DNA from: Flavobacteriaceae bacterium | Lineage (GTDB): Bacteria > Bacteroidota > Bacteroidia > Flavobacteriales > Flavobacteriaceae | Direction: 5' to 3' | Assembly: GCA_002862805.1 (NCBI GenBank) | Contig: PKEA01000032.1 | Location: 1-43,505 of the forward strand | DNA: 43,505 nt | In this document: in pieces, positions 15,054 through 24,342 of the stretch | Numbering within the stretch: the first letter of the stretch is position 1 | Layout: each line of letters begins with the position of its first letter | The notes under the pieces: generated by a model | What the model was told of the DNA's origin: nothing | The model's input: only the letters and a program-made list of their open reading frames with translations | Databases searched by the model: none | Made by a program: the position numbers and the translations under genes

Positions 15054-18047
15054 TTATCCTACCAAGTTAATAATCTTACCTGGCACAATAATTACTTTAT
15101 TTGGTGTTATGCCCTGTAATTGTGCCTGTGTTCTTTCGTCAGCCATTACAATTTCTTCGATTTGTTCTTTGGTTAAATCTAAAGGCAATTTCATCGTAAA
15201 ACGCATTTTTCCATTGAAAGAAACAGGGTATTCTTTTTCACTTTCAACTAAATATTTTTCTTCAAAAATTGGAAAATCTACGGTTGCAATTGAGCCTTCG
15301 TGACCTAATTGTTTCCATAATTCTTCAGCAATATGTGGTGCATAAGGCGACATTACAATAGCTAATGGTTCTAAAATAGCTCTATGACGACATTTTAATT
15401 GCGATAACTCATTTACACAAATCATAAACTGTGAAACCGAAGTATTAAATGAGAAATTCTCAATATCTTCTGTAACTTTTTTGATGGTTTTGTGTAATGA
15501 TTTATACATTTCAGCAGTTGGTTCATCATTAGTTACAATTGAACCGTTATCATCAAAATACAATCTCCATAGTTTTTTTAAGAAACCGAAAACTCCTGTA
15601 ATTCCTGCAGTATTCCATGGTTTTGCTTGTTCTAATGGACCCAAAAACATTTCATACAAACGCAAAGTATCTGCACCATATTCATTACAAATCTCATCTG
15701 GATTGACTACGTTGTATTTAGATTTAGACATTTTTTCTACTTCTCTGAAAGCAATAAACTTATCATTAGAATTTTTAATACAATTCTTTTCTAAATTTAC
15801 AAGTCTAAAATCAACATTTGTCTTTTCAAAATTAATTTCATTTGATGAAGAAACAAAATCCACAGGAATATGTAGTTCTAAAGGTTTAAACTGAAATGTT
15901 ATAGATGGGTTATTTTTAAAACTTTCTAACCCATACATTTTTATTAAAGTTTCTGCTAATTCTTCATTTAATTCTAATATTCTATAATCTTTATTTAACC
16001 CAGGGATTAAATCAAATGAAACAAACACATTTGTATGAATAAACTCGTTAGAAAATTTTTCAATTTCATCTTCTTTTAATGAAATATTTGGGGTTGCAAT
16101 AATTGGCATTGCACTCATTCCCAAAATCATTCCTTGATTGATCAACTTTTTGAATGGTTCTTCTGTTGGTGCAAAACCTCTGTCTTTTAAGAATTTGTTC
16201 CAAAAACGAGCATATAATAAATGTCCGGTTGCGTGTTCGCTTCCACCAATGTATAAATCTACATTTTGCCAATAATCTAGTGCTTCTTTGCTTGCAAACT
16301 CTTCTTCGTTATGTGCATCCATATAACGCATCCAATACCAAGATGAACCAGCCCAACCAGGCATTGTGTTTAATTCTAAAGGAAAAATAGTTTTGTTATC
16401 AATCAAATCATTGCTAACTACTTGATTGGTTTCCGTATTCCAAGCCCAAATTGTTGCATTTCCTAAAGGTGGTTGTCCATCTTCTGTTGGTAAATATTTC
16501 TCCACTTCTGGTAAAGCAATTGGTAAATGTTTTTTATCAATCATTTGTGGCAATCCGTTTATATAATAAACAGGAAACGGTTCACCCCAATATCTTTGTC
16601 TTGAAAAAACAGCATCACGCAAACGGTAATTTGTTTTTCCTTTTCCTTGATTTATATTTTCTAAAGCTTCAATCGCTTTTTTTGTTCCTTCTTTATAACC
16701 TAAACCGTTTAAGAAATCAGATTCTACTAATTTAAAACCTTCTTTTGCTCCAAATGCCTCTTCCGAAATATCTTGGTCGAAAATGTTTTTAATTTCAGGC
16801 ATTCCGTTCGTTCCTTTGAAGAAATTCGCGAAAGCATAATCACGTTCATCACCACAAGGAACTGCCATAACAGCACCTGTTCCGTAACCTGCTAAAACAT
16901 AATCACCAATCCAAACTGGAACTGGTTCTTTGGTAAAAGGATGTTCGGCATAAGCACCAGTGAAAACTCCAGAAATGGTTTTAACATCGGCCATTCTTTC
17001 TCTTTCCGAACGTTTTGCTGTTGCTTCAATGTACGCTTCAACGGCTTCTTTTTGTTCAGGAGTTGTGATTTTAGCTACCAAATCGTGTTCTGGAGCTAAA
17101 GTCATGAATGTTACTCCGAAAATGGTATCAGGTCGAGTTGTGAAAACGTCAATTACTTCGTTATGATTTTTTACATTAAAAGAAACCATTGCTCCAACTG
17201 ATTTTCCAATCCAATTACGTTGCGATTCTTTTAGCGATTCTGTCCAATCGATTTCATTTAAACCTTGTAACAAACGTTCTGCGTAAGCTGAAATTCGCAT
17301 CGACCATTGTGTCATTTTTTTACGAATCACAGGATGACCACCACGTTCTGAAACTCCGTTTACGATTTCATCATTGGCTAAAACGGTTCCTAATCCTGGA
17401 CACCAGTTTACTTCAGTTTCTGCTAAATAGGTTAATCTATATTGTAATAATATTTTTTGTTGTTCTTCAGTTGAAAAAGTCTTCCATTCATCAGCTGAAA
17501 AAGTAACGATATTATCATCACAAACTGCATTTACATTGGCATTCCCATTCTTTTCAAATTCTTGAATTAAAGTGCAAATGCTTTCTGCTTTATCTGAATT
17601 GTTATTGTACCAAGACTCGAATAATTGAATGAAAATCCATTGTGTATGCTTGTAATAATCAGCATTTGAAGTTCGAACTTCTCTGCTCCAATCAAATGAA
17701 AATCCGATTTTATCTAATTGTTCTCTATAGCGAGCAATATTTTCTTTGGTAGTTTTATCTGGATGTTGCCCTGTTTGAATGGCATATTGTTCAGCAGGCA
17801 AGCCAAATGAATCATACCCTTGTGGATGCAATACATTAAATCCTTTGTGACGTTTGTATCGAGCCACAATGTCAGAAGCAATATAACCTAGTGGGTGACC
17901 CACATGCAAACCTGCTCCAGAAGGATAAGGGAACATATCAAGTACATAGTATTTAGGTTTTTCTGATTTATTAGCAGCAGCAAATGTTTGGTTTTTTGAC
18001 CAATATTGTTGCCAATTGGCTTCGATTTCGTTTGGATTGTATTTCAT
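15054..18047 (-). CDS. leuS: Leucyl-tRNA synthetase
   Basis: This class I enzyme charges tRNA-Leu. Motifs are HVGH (48-51), the editing-domain TTRPDTIFG (303-311), WAGSSWYWMRYMD (565-577) and KMSKS (772-776). At 997 residues it is much longer than the roughly 860 of E. coli LeuRS. Extra material lies at about 145-205, before the zinc-domain region, and about 645-768, just before KMSKS. Bacteroidetes enzymes are known to me to carry inserts there, but this pre-KMSKS insert looks long and AT-rich. The frame is intact throughout. The gene is divergent from ftsX; a -7 box TAAATTTG lies at 18139-18146 on the minus strand, giving a leader of about 85 nt. Confidence 0.97.
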   Translation of the reverse strand: MKYNPNEIEANWQQYWSKNQTFAAANKSEKPKYYVLDMFPYPSGAGLHVGHPLGYIASDIVARYKRHKGFNVLHPQGYDSFGLPAEQYAIQTGQHPDKTTKENIARYREQLDKIGFSFDWSREVRTSNADYYKHTQWIFIQLFESWYNNNSDKAESICTLIQEFEKNGNANVNAVCDDNIVTFSADEWKTFSTEEQQKILLQYRLTYLAETEVNWCPGLGTVLANDEIVNGVSERGGHPVIRKKMTQWSMRISAYAERLLQGLNEIDWTESLKESQRNWIGKSVGAMVSFNVKNHNEVIDVFTTRPDTIFGVTFMTLAPEHDLVAKITTPEQKEAVEAYIEATAKRSERERMADVKTISGVFTGAYAEHPFTKEPVPVWIGDYVLAGYGTGAVMAVPCGDERDYAFANFFKGTNGMPEIKNIFDQDISEEAFGAKEGFKLVESDFLNGLGYKEGTKKAIEALENINQGKGKTNYRLRDAVFSRQRYWGEPFPVYYINGLPQMIDKKHLPIALPEVEKYLPTEDGQPPLGNATIWAWNTETNQVVSNDLIDNKTIFPLELNTMPGWAGSSWYWMRYMDAHNEEEFASKEALDYWQNVDLYIGGSEHATGHLLYARFWNKFLKDRGFAPTEEPFKKLINQGMILGMSAMPIIATPNISLKEDEIEKFSNEFIHTNVFVSFDLIPGLNKDYRILELNEELAETLIKMYGLESFKNNPSITFQFKPLELHIPVDFVSSSNEINFEKTNVDFRLVNLEKNCIKNSNDKFIAFREVEKMSKSKYNVVNPDEICNEYGADTLRLYEMFLGPLEQAKPWNTAGITGVFGFLKKLWRLYFDDNGSIVTNDEPTAEMYKSLHKTIKKVTEDIENFSFNTSVSQFMICVNELSQLKCRHRAILEPLAIVMSPYAPHIAEELWKQLGHEGSIATVDFPIFEEKYLVESEKEYPVSFNGKMRFTMKLPLDLTKEQIEEIVMADERTQAQLQGITPNKVIIVPGKIINLVG

Positions 18048-18138
18048 TCGTCTATATTATTTTGCCTAAGGTCTCATGCTTTCGCAAGCTCAAGTCATCA
18101 ATTAAGTTATAAAGTGCGTTTGTTAAAAAAATCAGTTG

Positions 18139-18146
18139 CAAATTTA
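18139..18146 (-). promoter_or_regulatory. -7 promoter box of leuS
   Basis: TAAATTTG on the minus strand. The predicted leader of about 85 nt contains a small hairpin with a GCGA (GNRA) loop at 18078-18089. Confidence 0.5.
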
Positions 18147-18208
18147 CATTTTATAATACTAAAGTTAAAACTTTGTTGTTATATTCTGTGTAAACAAAAT
18201 ATCTTTAG

Positions 18209-18216
18209 TATTTTTA
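18209..18216 (+). promoter_or_regulatory. Possible -7 promoter box of ftsX
   Basis: TATTTTTA followed by C, a TAnnTTTAC variant, 21 nt before the ATG at 18238. A second candidate, TATCTTTA, is at 18200-18207. Confidence 0.4.
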
Positions 18217-18237
18217 CAGCTTAATTAATTGTACACT

Positions 18238-19113
18238 ATGGCATCATCGTTTGAAAATTACAACAAGAGAAGACTTGTTTCTTCTTATTTTTCTGTAGTT
18301 TTAAGTATTTTCTTAGTCTTGTTTCTTTTAGGAACTTTAGGGTTATTTGTAATTAATTCTAAAAAAATAACGAATGATTTTAAGGAAAATATTCCTATGA
18401 CAGTTTTCTTTAAAAACGAAGCAAAAGATAGCGCTTTAGCTGCTTTTGATACTGAATTAAAAAATTCTCGTTTCATTAAAGAATATACTTTTGTACATAA
18501 AGACAGTGCTGCAAAGAAAAATGTTGATATTGTAGGTAAAGATTTTATGGAATTTTTAGGATTTAATCCGTTACAAAATTCTTTTGACATTAATTTAAAA
18601 GGTGACTATGTAGTTGCTGATAGTATAAAAATTATTGAAACTGATATTAAGAAAAATGAAATGGTTTCGGAAATCATTTACGACAAACAATTAGTAGATT
18701 TAGTAAACGATAACATTAAAAAAATAAGTTTTTGGATTTTAGTAATCAGTGGATTTTTTGCAGTAATTGCAATGTTATTAATTAATAGCTCGTTAAGACT
18801 TTCTATTTATTCACACCGTTTCACTATTAAAACGATGCAAATGGTTGGCGCTACTAAATCGTTTATCAGAAAACCTTTTATTTGGAGAAGTATTAAACTT
18901 GGTCTTTTAGGCTCTGGATTAGCTATTGTTGCCATTTTAGGTGTGGTTTATTATGTTGATGGCCTTTTTCCCAATATTGGCATCGCTAAAGATTATGTTT
19001 CTATTGGAATTGTAATTACTGGTGTATTAGTTGTAGGAATTGTAATAACTTGGATAAGTACTTTCTTTGCCACACAACGCTTTTTAAATTTAAAAACAGA
19101 CGACCTTTACTAA
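18238..19113 (+). CDS. ftsX: Cell division permease-like protein FtsX
   Basis: The 291-residue inner-membrane protein has the FtsX layout: a cytoplasmic N-terminus, a first membrane helix (about 20-41), a periplasmic domain (about 42-165), then three C-terminal helices. MQMVGATKSFIRKPFIWR in the second half is the typical FtsX cytoplasmic loop. With the ATPase FtsE it signals to peptidoglycan hydrolases at the septum. I use the ATG at 18238; a TTG three codons upstream is in frame but unnecessary. ftsE is not in the window. It heads the cluster ftsX, DUF3098, uppP, truB. Confidence 0.92.
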   Translation: MASSFENYNKRRLVSSYFSVVLSIFLVLFLLGTLGLFVINSKKITNDFKENIPMTVFFKNEAKDSALAAFDTELKNSRFIKEYTFVHKDSAAKKNVDIVGKDFMEFLGFNPLQNSFDINLKGDYVVADSIKIIETDIKKNEMVSEIIYDKQLVDLVNDNIKKISFWILVISGFFAVIAMLLINSSLRLSIYSHRFTIKTMQMVGATKSFIRKPFIWRSIKLGLLGSGLAIVAILGVVYYVDGLFPNIGIAKDYVSIGIVITGVLVVGIVITWISTFFATQRFLNLKTDDLY

Positions 19114-19170
19114 GGTTTATTTGTTGGTTCATTTATTTGTTAAACTGAATCTAAAAAAAATATAAAACAC

Positions 19171-19410
19171 ATGAAAAACGAAAACAAACCTCAATTTTTA
19201 TTTGATAAGGTTAATTATAAATTTCTTTTAATTGGACTTGGCATAATTGCTCTAGGCTTTATATTAATGAGTGGCGGCGGAAGTGATGATCCAAATGTTT
19301 TTAATGAAGATATTTTTAATTTTAGACGTATTCGTTTGGCTCCAACTGTTGTTCTTGCAGGGTTTGGAGTTGTGATTTATTCGATTTTTAAGAAAGAGAA
19401 AAACAAATAA
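19171..19410 (+). CDS. DUF3098 small membrane protein
   Basis: The 79-residue protein has two membrane segments (about 14-31 and 55-73) separated by a short polar loop with [20 protein letters not shown]. It matches my memory of DUF3098, a Bacteroidetes family commonly found between ftsX and uppP. Function unknown; the position suggests a link with division or undecaprenyl metabolism. Its TAA overlaps the ATG of uppP by one base. Confidence 0.8.
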   Translation: MKNENKPQFLFDKVNYKFLLIGLGIIALGFILMSGGGSDDPNVFNEDIFNFRRIRLAPTVVLAGFGVVIYSIFKKEKNK

Positions 19411-20195
19411 TGAATATATTTCAAGCCATTATTCTTGCCATTATTGAAGGGATTACAGAGTTTTTACCAGTCTCTTCAACTGGACACATGATTATTGCCT
19501 CTTCTTTTTTTGGAATTGCAGGCGATGATTTTACCAAACTTTTTACCATTGTAATTCAACTTGGAACAATACTTTCTGTAGTGGTTTTGTATTTTAAGCG
19601 CTTTTTTCAAAGTATGGATTTTTACTTTAAATTATTTGTAGCGTTTATTCCTGCAGTAGTTTTTGGTCTTTTATTAAATGATTTTATTGACAGTTTACTA
19701 GAAAGTCCAATAGTTGTGGCTATTTCACTTATTATTGGTGGAGTTTTACTTTTAAAAGTAGACGAATGGTTTGGAAATTCTGAAAATACAGAAATATCAT
19801 ATTTAACTGCTCTAAAAATTGGTTTTTTCCAATGTTTAGCAATGATTCCCGGCGTTTCTAGAAGTGGTGCAAGTATTGTTGGAGGAATGAGCCAAAAATT
19901 ATCTCGAACTTCAGCAGCAGAATTTTCTTTTTTCTTAGCTATTCCTACCATGTTAGGGGCAACTGTAAAAAAATTATATGATTATTATAAAGCAGGTTTT
20001 GAAATAACAGATCACCAATTCAATTTATTAATAATTGGAAACGTTGTTGGATTTATTGTTGCTTTAATTGCTATAAAATCTTTCATTGGTTACCTTACAA
20101 AGCACGGATTTAAAATGTTTGGTTATTATAGAATTATAGCAGGTGTTGCTATTTTATTTATTCACTTTTTTGTGCAGAAATTAACTATCATTTAA
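19410..20195 (+). CDS. uppP: Undecaprenyl-diphosphatase
   Basis: The 261-residue multi-pass membrane enzyme removes a phosphate from undecaprenyl diphosphate to recycle the lipid carrier of peptidoglycan and other glycans. The two catalytic signatures are present: [14 protein letters not shown] (13-26) and [10 protein letters not shown] (near 149-158). About eight hydrophobic segments are seen. It overlaps DUF3098 upstream and truB downstream by one base each (TAATG), so the cluster is translationally coupled. Its product can confer bacitracin resistance when abundant, hence the older name bacA. Confidence 0.96.
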   Translation: MNIFQAIILAIIEGITEFLPVSSTGHMIIASSFFGIAGDDFTKLFTIVIQLGTILSVVVLYFKRFFQSMDFYFKLFVAFIPAVVFGLLLNDFIDSLLESPIVVAISLIIGGVLLLKVDEWFGNSENTEISYLTALKIGFFQCLAMIPGVSRSGASIVGGMSQKLSRTSAAEFSFFLAIPTMLGATVKKLYDYYKAGFEITDHQFNLLIIGNVVGFIVALIAIKSFIGYLTKHGFKMFGYYRIIAGVAILFIHFFVQKLTII

Positions 20196-20893
20196 TGACT
20201 AAAGAATCTCTTTTAGAAGGACAAGTTTTATTAATTGACAAACCGTTGACATGGTCGTCTTTTCAGGCAGTTAATAAATTAAAATATGCTTTAAAAAGGC
20301 ATTATGATTTGCCAAAGAAATTTAAAATTGGTCATGCTGGAACTTTAGACCCTTTAGCAACAGGTTTACTAATTATTTGTACAGGAAAGTTTACCAAAAG
20401 AATTACCGAAATTCAGGCGCAAGCCAAAGAATATACAGGAACCATTACTGTTGGAGCTACAACTCCATCTTACGATTTAGAAACAGAAGTTGATGCAACT
20501 TTTCCAACAGAACATATTACCGAAGATTTAATTCAAGAAACAATCAAGCAATTTTTAGGAGAAATTGATCAAAAACCACCTGTTTTTTCAGCTATTAAAA
20601 AAGACGGAAAACGCTTATATGAACATGCTCGTGCTGGAGAAGAAGTTGAAATTAAAGCTCGAAAAACAACTATTCACGAATTTGAAATTACTCGAATTAC
20701 ATTGCCTGAAATTGATTTCAGAATAAAATGCAGTAAAGGAACTTACATTCGTTCTATTGCTTATGACTTTGGACTAGCATTAAATTCAGGTGGACATTTA
20801 ACCGCTTTACGAAGAACTAAAATTGGAGATTATTCTGTTGAAAATTCAGTTACACCCGAGGTTTTTGAAAAGAATATTTTAAATGAAATTTAA
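20195..20893 (+). CDS. truB: tRNA pseudouridine-55 synthase
   Basis: The 232-residue enzyme makes pseudouridine 55 in the T-arm of tRNAs. Visible are the KPLTWSSF block (16-23), the catalytic GHAGTLDPLATG (46-57) with D52 as nucleophile, and the conserved CSKGTYIRSIAYDFG near 180. It is short, lacking the extra C-terminal PUA-like domain of E. coli TruB, as in many Bacteroidetes. It overlaps uppP by one base and the next gene by 11 bp. Confidence 0.96.
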   Translation: MTKESLLEGQVLLIDKPLTWSSFQAVNKLKYALKRHYDLPKKFKIGHAGTLDPLATGLLIICTGKFTKRITEIQAQAKEYTGTITVGATTPSYDLETEVDATFPTEHITEDLIQETIKQFLGEIDQKPPVFSAIKKDGKRLYEHARAGEEVEIKARKTTIHEFEITRITLPEIDFRIKCSKGTYIRSIAYDFGLALNSGGHLTALRRTKIGDYSVENSVTPEVFEKNILNEI

Positions 20894-21449
20894 ATTTTTA
20901 TTTTTCTCTTTATTGATTTTCAACTTAACAATTGCACAAGTTGAAATCACCATTAATGACTCTGATGATATTTCTTCAGAAAATAGATTTACTTTTACTC
21001 AGTTTGAAATTTCAGTTCCTTTACAAGGAAATAAAAATAGAGGGGAAGTTTTTCCTGACGGAAGCACTAACAATAGCTGGTTTTTGCCAGATGGAGTAAA
21101 TGCTAATTTGGGCTATGGAATTCATCTCAATAAATGGATTGGTTTATCTGCTAATGCCGGAATTGGAATGAAGCTGTCTGAAAAACTAATCGTAACTCCT
21201 CTTTTTTCAAATTTAAGAATCATGCCTAAAATAGCCGATGAAACCCGATTAGGAATTGATATTGGTTTAGGACATGCATTTTCAATTGGTAGAGGTAATT
21301 TATCTGGTACTTTTAAACGCTTAAAACTAAATTTAGAAAGTGACGATTTACAACTTTTTATAGAAATAGTGTCTTATGGTTTTGATATTCATAATACGCA
21401 AAATATTGGAAGCATAAGTATTGGTATTGCAGGATTAAATTTCTTCTAA
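20883..21449 (+). CDS. Exported protein, probably outer-membrane beta-barrel
   Basis: The 188-residue protein begins with a clear signal peptide (about 1-19, ending TIAQ). The mature part has alternating polar/hydrophobic strands and glycine-rich turns (VNANLGYGIHLNKWIGLSAN, IDIGLGHAFSIGRG), which fits a small outer-membrane beta-barrel. No family is recognised. It overlaps truB by 11 bp and the YiiX-like gene by one base (TAATG), so it belongs to the same operon. Confidence 0.7.
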   Translation: MKFKFLFFSLLIFNLTIAQVEITINDSDDISSENRFTFTQFEISVPLQGNKNRGEVFPDGSTNNSWFLPDGVNANLGYGIHLNKWIGLSANAGIGMKLSEKLIVTPLFSNLRIMPKIADETRLGIDIGLGHAFSIGRGNLSGTFKRLKLNLESDDLQLFIEIVSYGFDIHNTQNIGSISIGIAGLNFF

Positions 21450-22066
21450 TGAAAAAAATATTTTTTATTGTATATCTAATATCCTTTTTAAGTTTTGCTC
21501 AAAATGTAAAACTTAAAACAGGGGATCTTATTTTTCAGTCTATGAACTGTGGTCCATTATGTGATGCGATTAATCAAGTTACGGAAGGCTATAAAGGAAA
21601 AGACTTTAGTCATCTTGGATTGGTTTACATTCAAAACGATTCCATTTATATTATTGAAGCAGCCGGAAATGCTGTTCAACTAACTCCATTGGAAAAATTC
21701 AAATCTTACACAAAGGAAACCATGTTTGTAGGAAGATTGAAAAGAAAGTTTAGAAAATATATTCCAGAAGCAATTACGTTTTCATTAAATCAAATGGGCG
21801 TTCCTTATGATGAAGCTTATTTATACAATAATGGGAGTTATTACTGTTCAGAATTAATTTATGATGCTTTCTTAGACGCATACAAAAAACCTTTTTTCGA
21901 ATTACAAGCCATGACTTTTAAAGCGCCAAATTCTGATACATATTTTGAAGTATGGCAAGAATATTACGATAAATTAGAAATAGAAATTCCAGAAGGAAAA
22001 CTAGGTTGTAACCCTGGAGGAATTTCTACTTCAAACAAATTAAAAATTATTGGTACTCTAGACTAA
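21449..22066 (+). CDS. YiiX/YebB-like NlpC/P60-superfamily cysteine hydrolase
   Basis: The 205-residue protein has a signal peptide (about 1-18, ending SFAQ). The mature part starts with KTGDLIFQ (23-30), has the catalytic histidine in FSHLGLV (H55) and the catalytic cysteine in YYCSELIYDAF (C133). The order His then Cys marks the circularly permuted NlpC/P60 (YiiX) type. Such enzymes hydrolyse peptide or amide bonds, possibly in the cell wall or lipids; the substrate is unknown. It is the last gene of the truB operon and overlaps the convergent thioredoxin-like gene by 9 bp. Confidence 0.82.
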   Translation: MKKIFFIVYLISFLSFAQNVKLKTGDLIFQSMNCGPLCDAINQVTEGYKGKDFSHLGLVYIQNDSIYIIEAAGNAVQLTPLEKFKSYTKETMFVGRLKRKFRKYIPEAITFSLNQMGVPYDEAYLYNNGSYYCSELIYDAFLDAYKKPFFELQAMTFKAPNSDTYFEVWQEYYDKLEIEIPEGKLGCNPGGISTSNKLKIIGTLD

Positions 22067-22666
22067 AACCTCTTTAGTCATTAATGCCATTATTTCATTT
22101 TGAGTTGTAATGCCTTTATCGTGCAAATACCATTTTTGCAATTCAATTTTAACTGGCTCATCTACTACTCCATTTGCAGCTTTATAATCGGCAATAAGTC
22201 TTCTTGCAGGTTCTGGTCTCGGGCCCCAATCGGCAATCACATTATTATTTTCATCCAAAATTATTAACTTAGGAATAGCTTTGCCTCCATTAGTTAAAAA
22301 CTGACTCATTAACTCATCATTATCATCTCTTAGCACAATTTTTAAATCAATAAAACTTGAAATTTCTGCCATTTTATTAATTATAGGTAAAATTTGAGCA
22401 GCATCTCCACACCAACCTTCTGCAATAACCAACCAAATGTGCTTTTTAGATAAATTGCTTAATTGATTTTCAATTTCCGGAACTACTTTTATTGTTTTAT
22501 CAAGACGTTTTAATCTTGATTCATTTAATTCAGAATAATGCAACAAATCTTCTGATTGTGTGTGTCCTGTAGATTTTCCTTCTTGTATTAATTTTGAAAC
22601 ATGTTCTCTGTACGATATGTAAGAAAAACTGTTTTCTAAAGCCTTTTCAATTAAATTTTTCATCAT
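22058..22666 (-). CDS. Thioredoxin-family protein with a single active-site cysteine
   Basis: The 202-residue protein has no signal peptide, so it is likely cytosolic. The thioredoxin active-site position reads WCGDA (85-89): the first cysteine is kept, and the resolving cysteine is replaced by alanine. A cis-proline-like GGKAIPKLIILD segment and a DWGPRP motif follow in the expected place. It may be monothiol, act in a conjugating or scaffolding role, or use another cysteine. It is transcribed from a promoter that faces away from, and overlaps with, the patatin promoter. Confidence 0.8.
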   Translation of the reverse strand: MMKNLIEKALENSFSYISYREHVSKLIQEGKSTGHTQSEDLLHYSELNESRLKRLDKTIKVVPEIENQLSNLSKKHIWLVIAEGWCGDAAQILPIINKMAEISSFIDLKIVLRDDNDELMSQFLTNGGKAIPKLIILDENNNVIADWGPRPEPARRLIADYKAANGVVDEPVKIELQKWYLHDKGITTQNEIMALMTKEVLV

Positions 22667-22682
22667 AATTATATTTACTTGA

Positions 22683-22702
22683 CAAAATTAATTCTAATTT
22701 TG
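22683..22702. promoter_or_regulatory. Back-to-back -7 boxes of the thioredoxin-like and patatin-like genes
   Basis: The 20-bp region holds TAATTTTG on the minus strand (22683-22690) and the same octamer on the plus strand (22695-22702), as inverted copies 4 bp apart. Both fit TAnnTTTG, so the two divergent promoters must overlap and compete for RNA polymerase. Confidence 0.5.
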
Positions 22703-22743
22703 AAAACAGAATGTAAGTTTTATTACATAACTCAAAATTTATC

Positions 22744-23523
22744 ATGGATTTAAATTCTAAAAATGTTGGATTAGTATTATCAGGAGGAGGTTCAAAAGGA
22801 ATTGCTCATGCTGGAGTTATTAAATTTTTAGAAGAAGAAAAAATTAAACCTTCAATAATTAGCGGCACGAGTGCAGGTGCAATAATTGCAGCTTTATATG
22901 CATTTGGCAAAACACCAAATGAAATTCTTTCCTTTTTTAAATCCATTTACTTCTTTCATTGGAGTCATTTTACTTTAAAAAAAGCCGGTATAGTTGACTC
23001 AGAATCATTTAAAGATTATTTTGATAAAATTTTTGGGGAAACAAAAATTGGCGATTTAGAAATTCCAATTATAATTACCGCAACTGATATGGTAAAAGGA
23101 AAATTAAAAATTTTTAAACCCGACACAAAATTATCAGAAGCTGTATTAGCATCTTCAGCATTTCCAGGAATAATATCGCCGTATAAAATAAATAAAAATT
23201 TATATAGTGATGGTGGAATTTTAAACCATTTTCCTACCGATTTAATTCAAGGAAGATGCGATAGTGTAATTGGAGTTTATGTAAGTCCTATTCAAGATAT
23301 TGTAGAAAAAGATTTAAATTCAATTAAAGCAGTAACAACTAGAGCTTTCGATTTACTTTCTGCACATGGAAACTATCAAAAATTTAGTTTATGCGATTTA
23401 GTTATTGAACCAAAAGAACTTTCTAAATTTAGTACTTTTGAAACAAATAAAGTAAAAATGGATGCTATTTTTAAAATTGGTTACGATGAAGCAAAAAATG
23501 CATTTAGTGATTTAGAAGTATAA
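22744..23523 (+). CDS. Patatin-like phospholipase (RssA-like)
   Basis: The 259-residue serine hydrolase has the oxyanion motif SGGGSKG (13-19), the nucleophile elbow GTSAG (41-45, S43) and the catalytic aspartate in DGG (D156). This makes a complete Ser-Asp dyad of the patatin fold, which acts as a lipid acyl hydrolase in the cytosol or at the inner membrane. The short single-domain length resembles RssA. It has no signal peptide. It is monocistronic, divergent from the thioredoxin-like gene. Confidence 0.92.
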   Translation: MDLNSKNVGLVLSGGGSKGIAHAGVIKFLEEEKIKPSIISGTSAGAIIAALYAFGKTPNEILSFFKSIYFFHWSHFTLKKAGIVDSESFKDYFDKIFGETKIGDLEIPIIITATDMVKGKLKIFKPDTKLSEAVLASSAFPGIISPYKINKNLYSDGGILNHFPTDLIQGRCDSVIGVYVSPIQDIVEKDLNSIKAVTTRAFDLLSAHGNYQKFSLCDLVIEPKELSKFSTFETNKVKMDAIFKIGYDEAKNAFSDLEV

Positions 23524-23558
23524 TTTAAACTACATTTTTTTTGCAATAGATATATATT

Positions 23559-23566
23559 TATATTTG
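23559..23566 (+). promoter_or_regulatory. -7 promoter box of pyrH
   Basis: TATATTTG fits TAnnTTTG, 22 nt before the ATG. A TTG at 23541-23543 could be the -33 element, though the 15-bp spacer is short. Confidence 0.5.
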
Positions 23567-23588
23567 CACTGTAAAAATAACAAAACAA

Positions 23589-24296
23589 ATGAAATACAAA
23601 AGAATTCTTCTTAAACTGAGTGGTGAAGCTTTAATGGGCGATAGACAATATGGAATTGATCCTATGAGACTTGCTGAGTACGCGCAAGAAATAAAGCAAA
23701 TTCACGACAAAGGTATAGAAATTGCTATTGTTATAGGAGGAGGGAATATTTTTAGAGGTGTTGCTGGAGCAAGTAATGGAATGGACAGAGTTCAAGGAGA
23801 TTATATGGGAATGCTTGCAACTGTAATTAACGGAATGGCACTACAAGGTGCTCTTGAAGAAGCAGGAATGCAAACAAGATTACAAACTGCACTAAAAATT
23901 GAAGCAATTGCCGAACCTTATATTAAAAGAAAAGCAACTCGTCATTTAGAAAAAGGACGAATTGTCATTTTTGGAGCAGGAACAGGAAATCCTTATTTCA
24001 CAACAGATACTGCAGCTGTTTTAAGAGGAGTTGAAGTTGGCGCAGATGTTATCTTAAAAGGAACTAGAGTAGATGGTGTTTATAATGCAGATCCTGAAAA
24101 AGATAAATCAGCTATAAAATTTGACTTCATTTCATTTGAAGACGTTTTAGCCAAAGGATTAAATGTAATGGACACAACAGCTTTTACTTTAAGTCAAGAA
24201 AATAAATTACCTATTATTGTCTTTGACATGAATAAAGACGGTAACTTATTAAAAGTTTGTGAAGGAGAAACAATAGGAACAACAGTAACAATATAA
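23589..24296 (+). CDS. pyrH: UMP kinase
   Basis: The 235-residue amino-acid-kinase-fold enzyme phosphorylates UMP to UDP. Visible are [12 protein letters not shown] (4-15), the glycine-rich [11 protein letters not shown] (47-57) and [16 protein letters not shown] near 137-152, which binds UMP. Length is standard. It is followed after 80 bp by frr, a common gene order. With pyrC at 5890-7233 this is the second pyrimidine gene in the window, not linked in an operon. Confidence 0.97.
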   Translation: MKYKRILLKLSGEALMGDRQYGIDPMRLAEYAQEIKQIHDKGIEIAIVIGGGNIFRGVAGASNGMDRVQGDYMGMLATVINGMALQGALEEAGMQTRLQTALKIEAIAEPYIKRKATRHLEKGRIVIFGAGTGNPYFTTDTAAVLRGVEVGADVILKGTRVDGVYNADPEKDKSAIKFDFISFEDVLAKGLNVMDTTAFTLSQENKLPIIVFDMNKDGNLLKVCEGETIGTTVTI

Positions 24297-24342
24297 GTAG
24301 AAAAATAGATATAAAGAATTTTAGAATGTCAGGATAGGCTTG

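Noticed and set aside
15109..17506. Several antisense ORFs in leuS
   Set aside because: They are shadows of the leuS frame without start signals or protein features.
18229..18237. TTG start of ftsX three codons upstream
   Set aside because: A normal ATG with better spacing follows at 18238.
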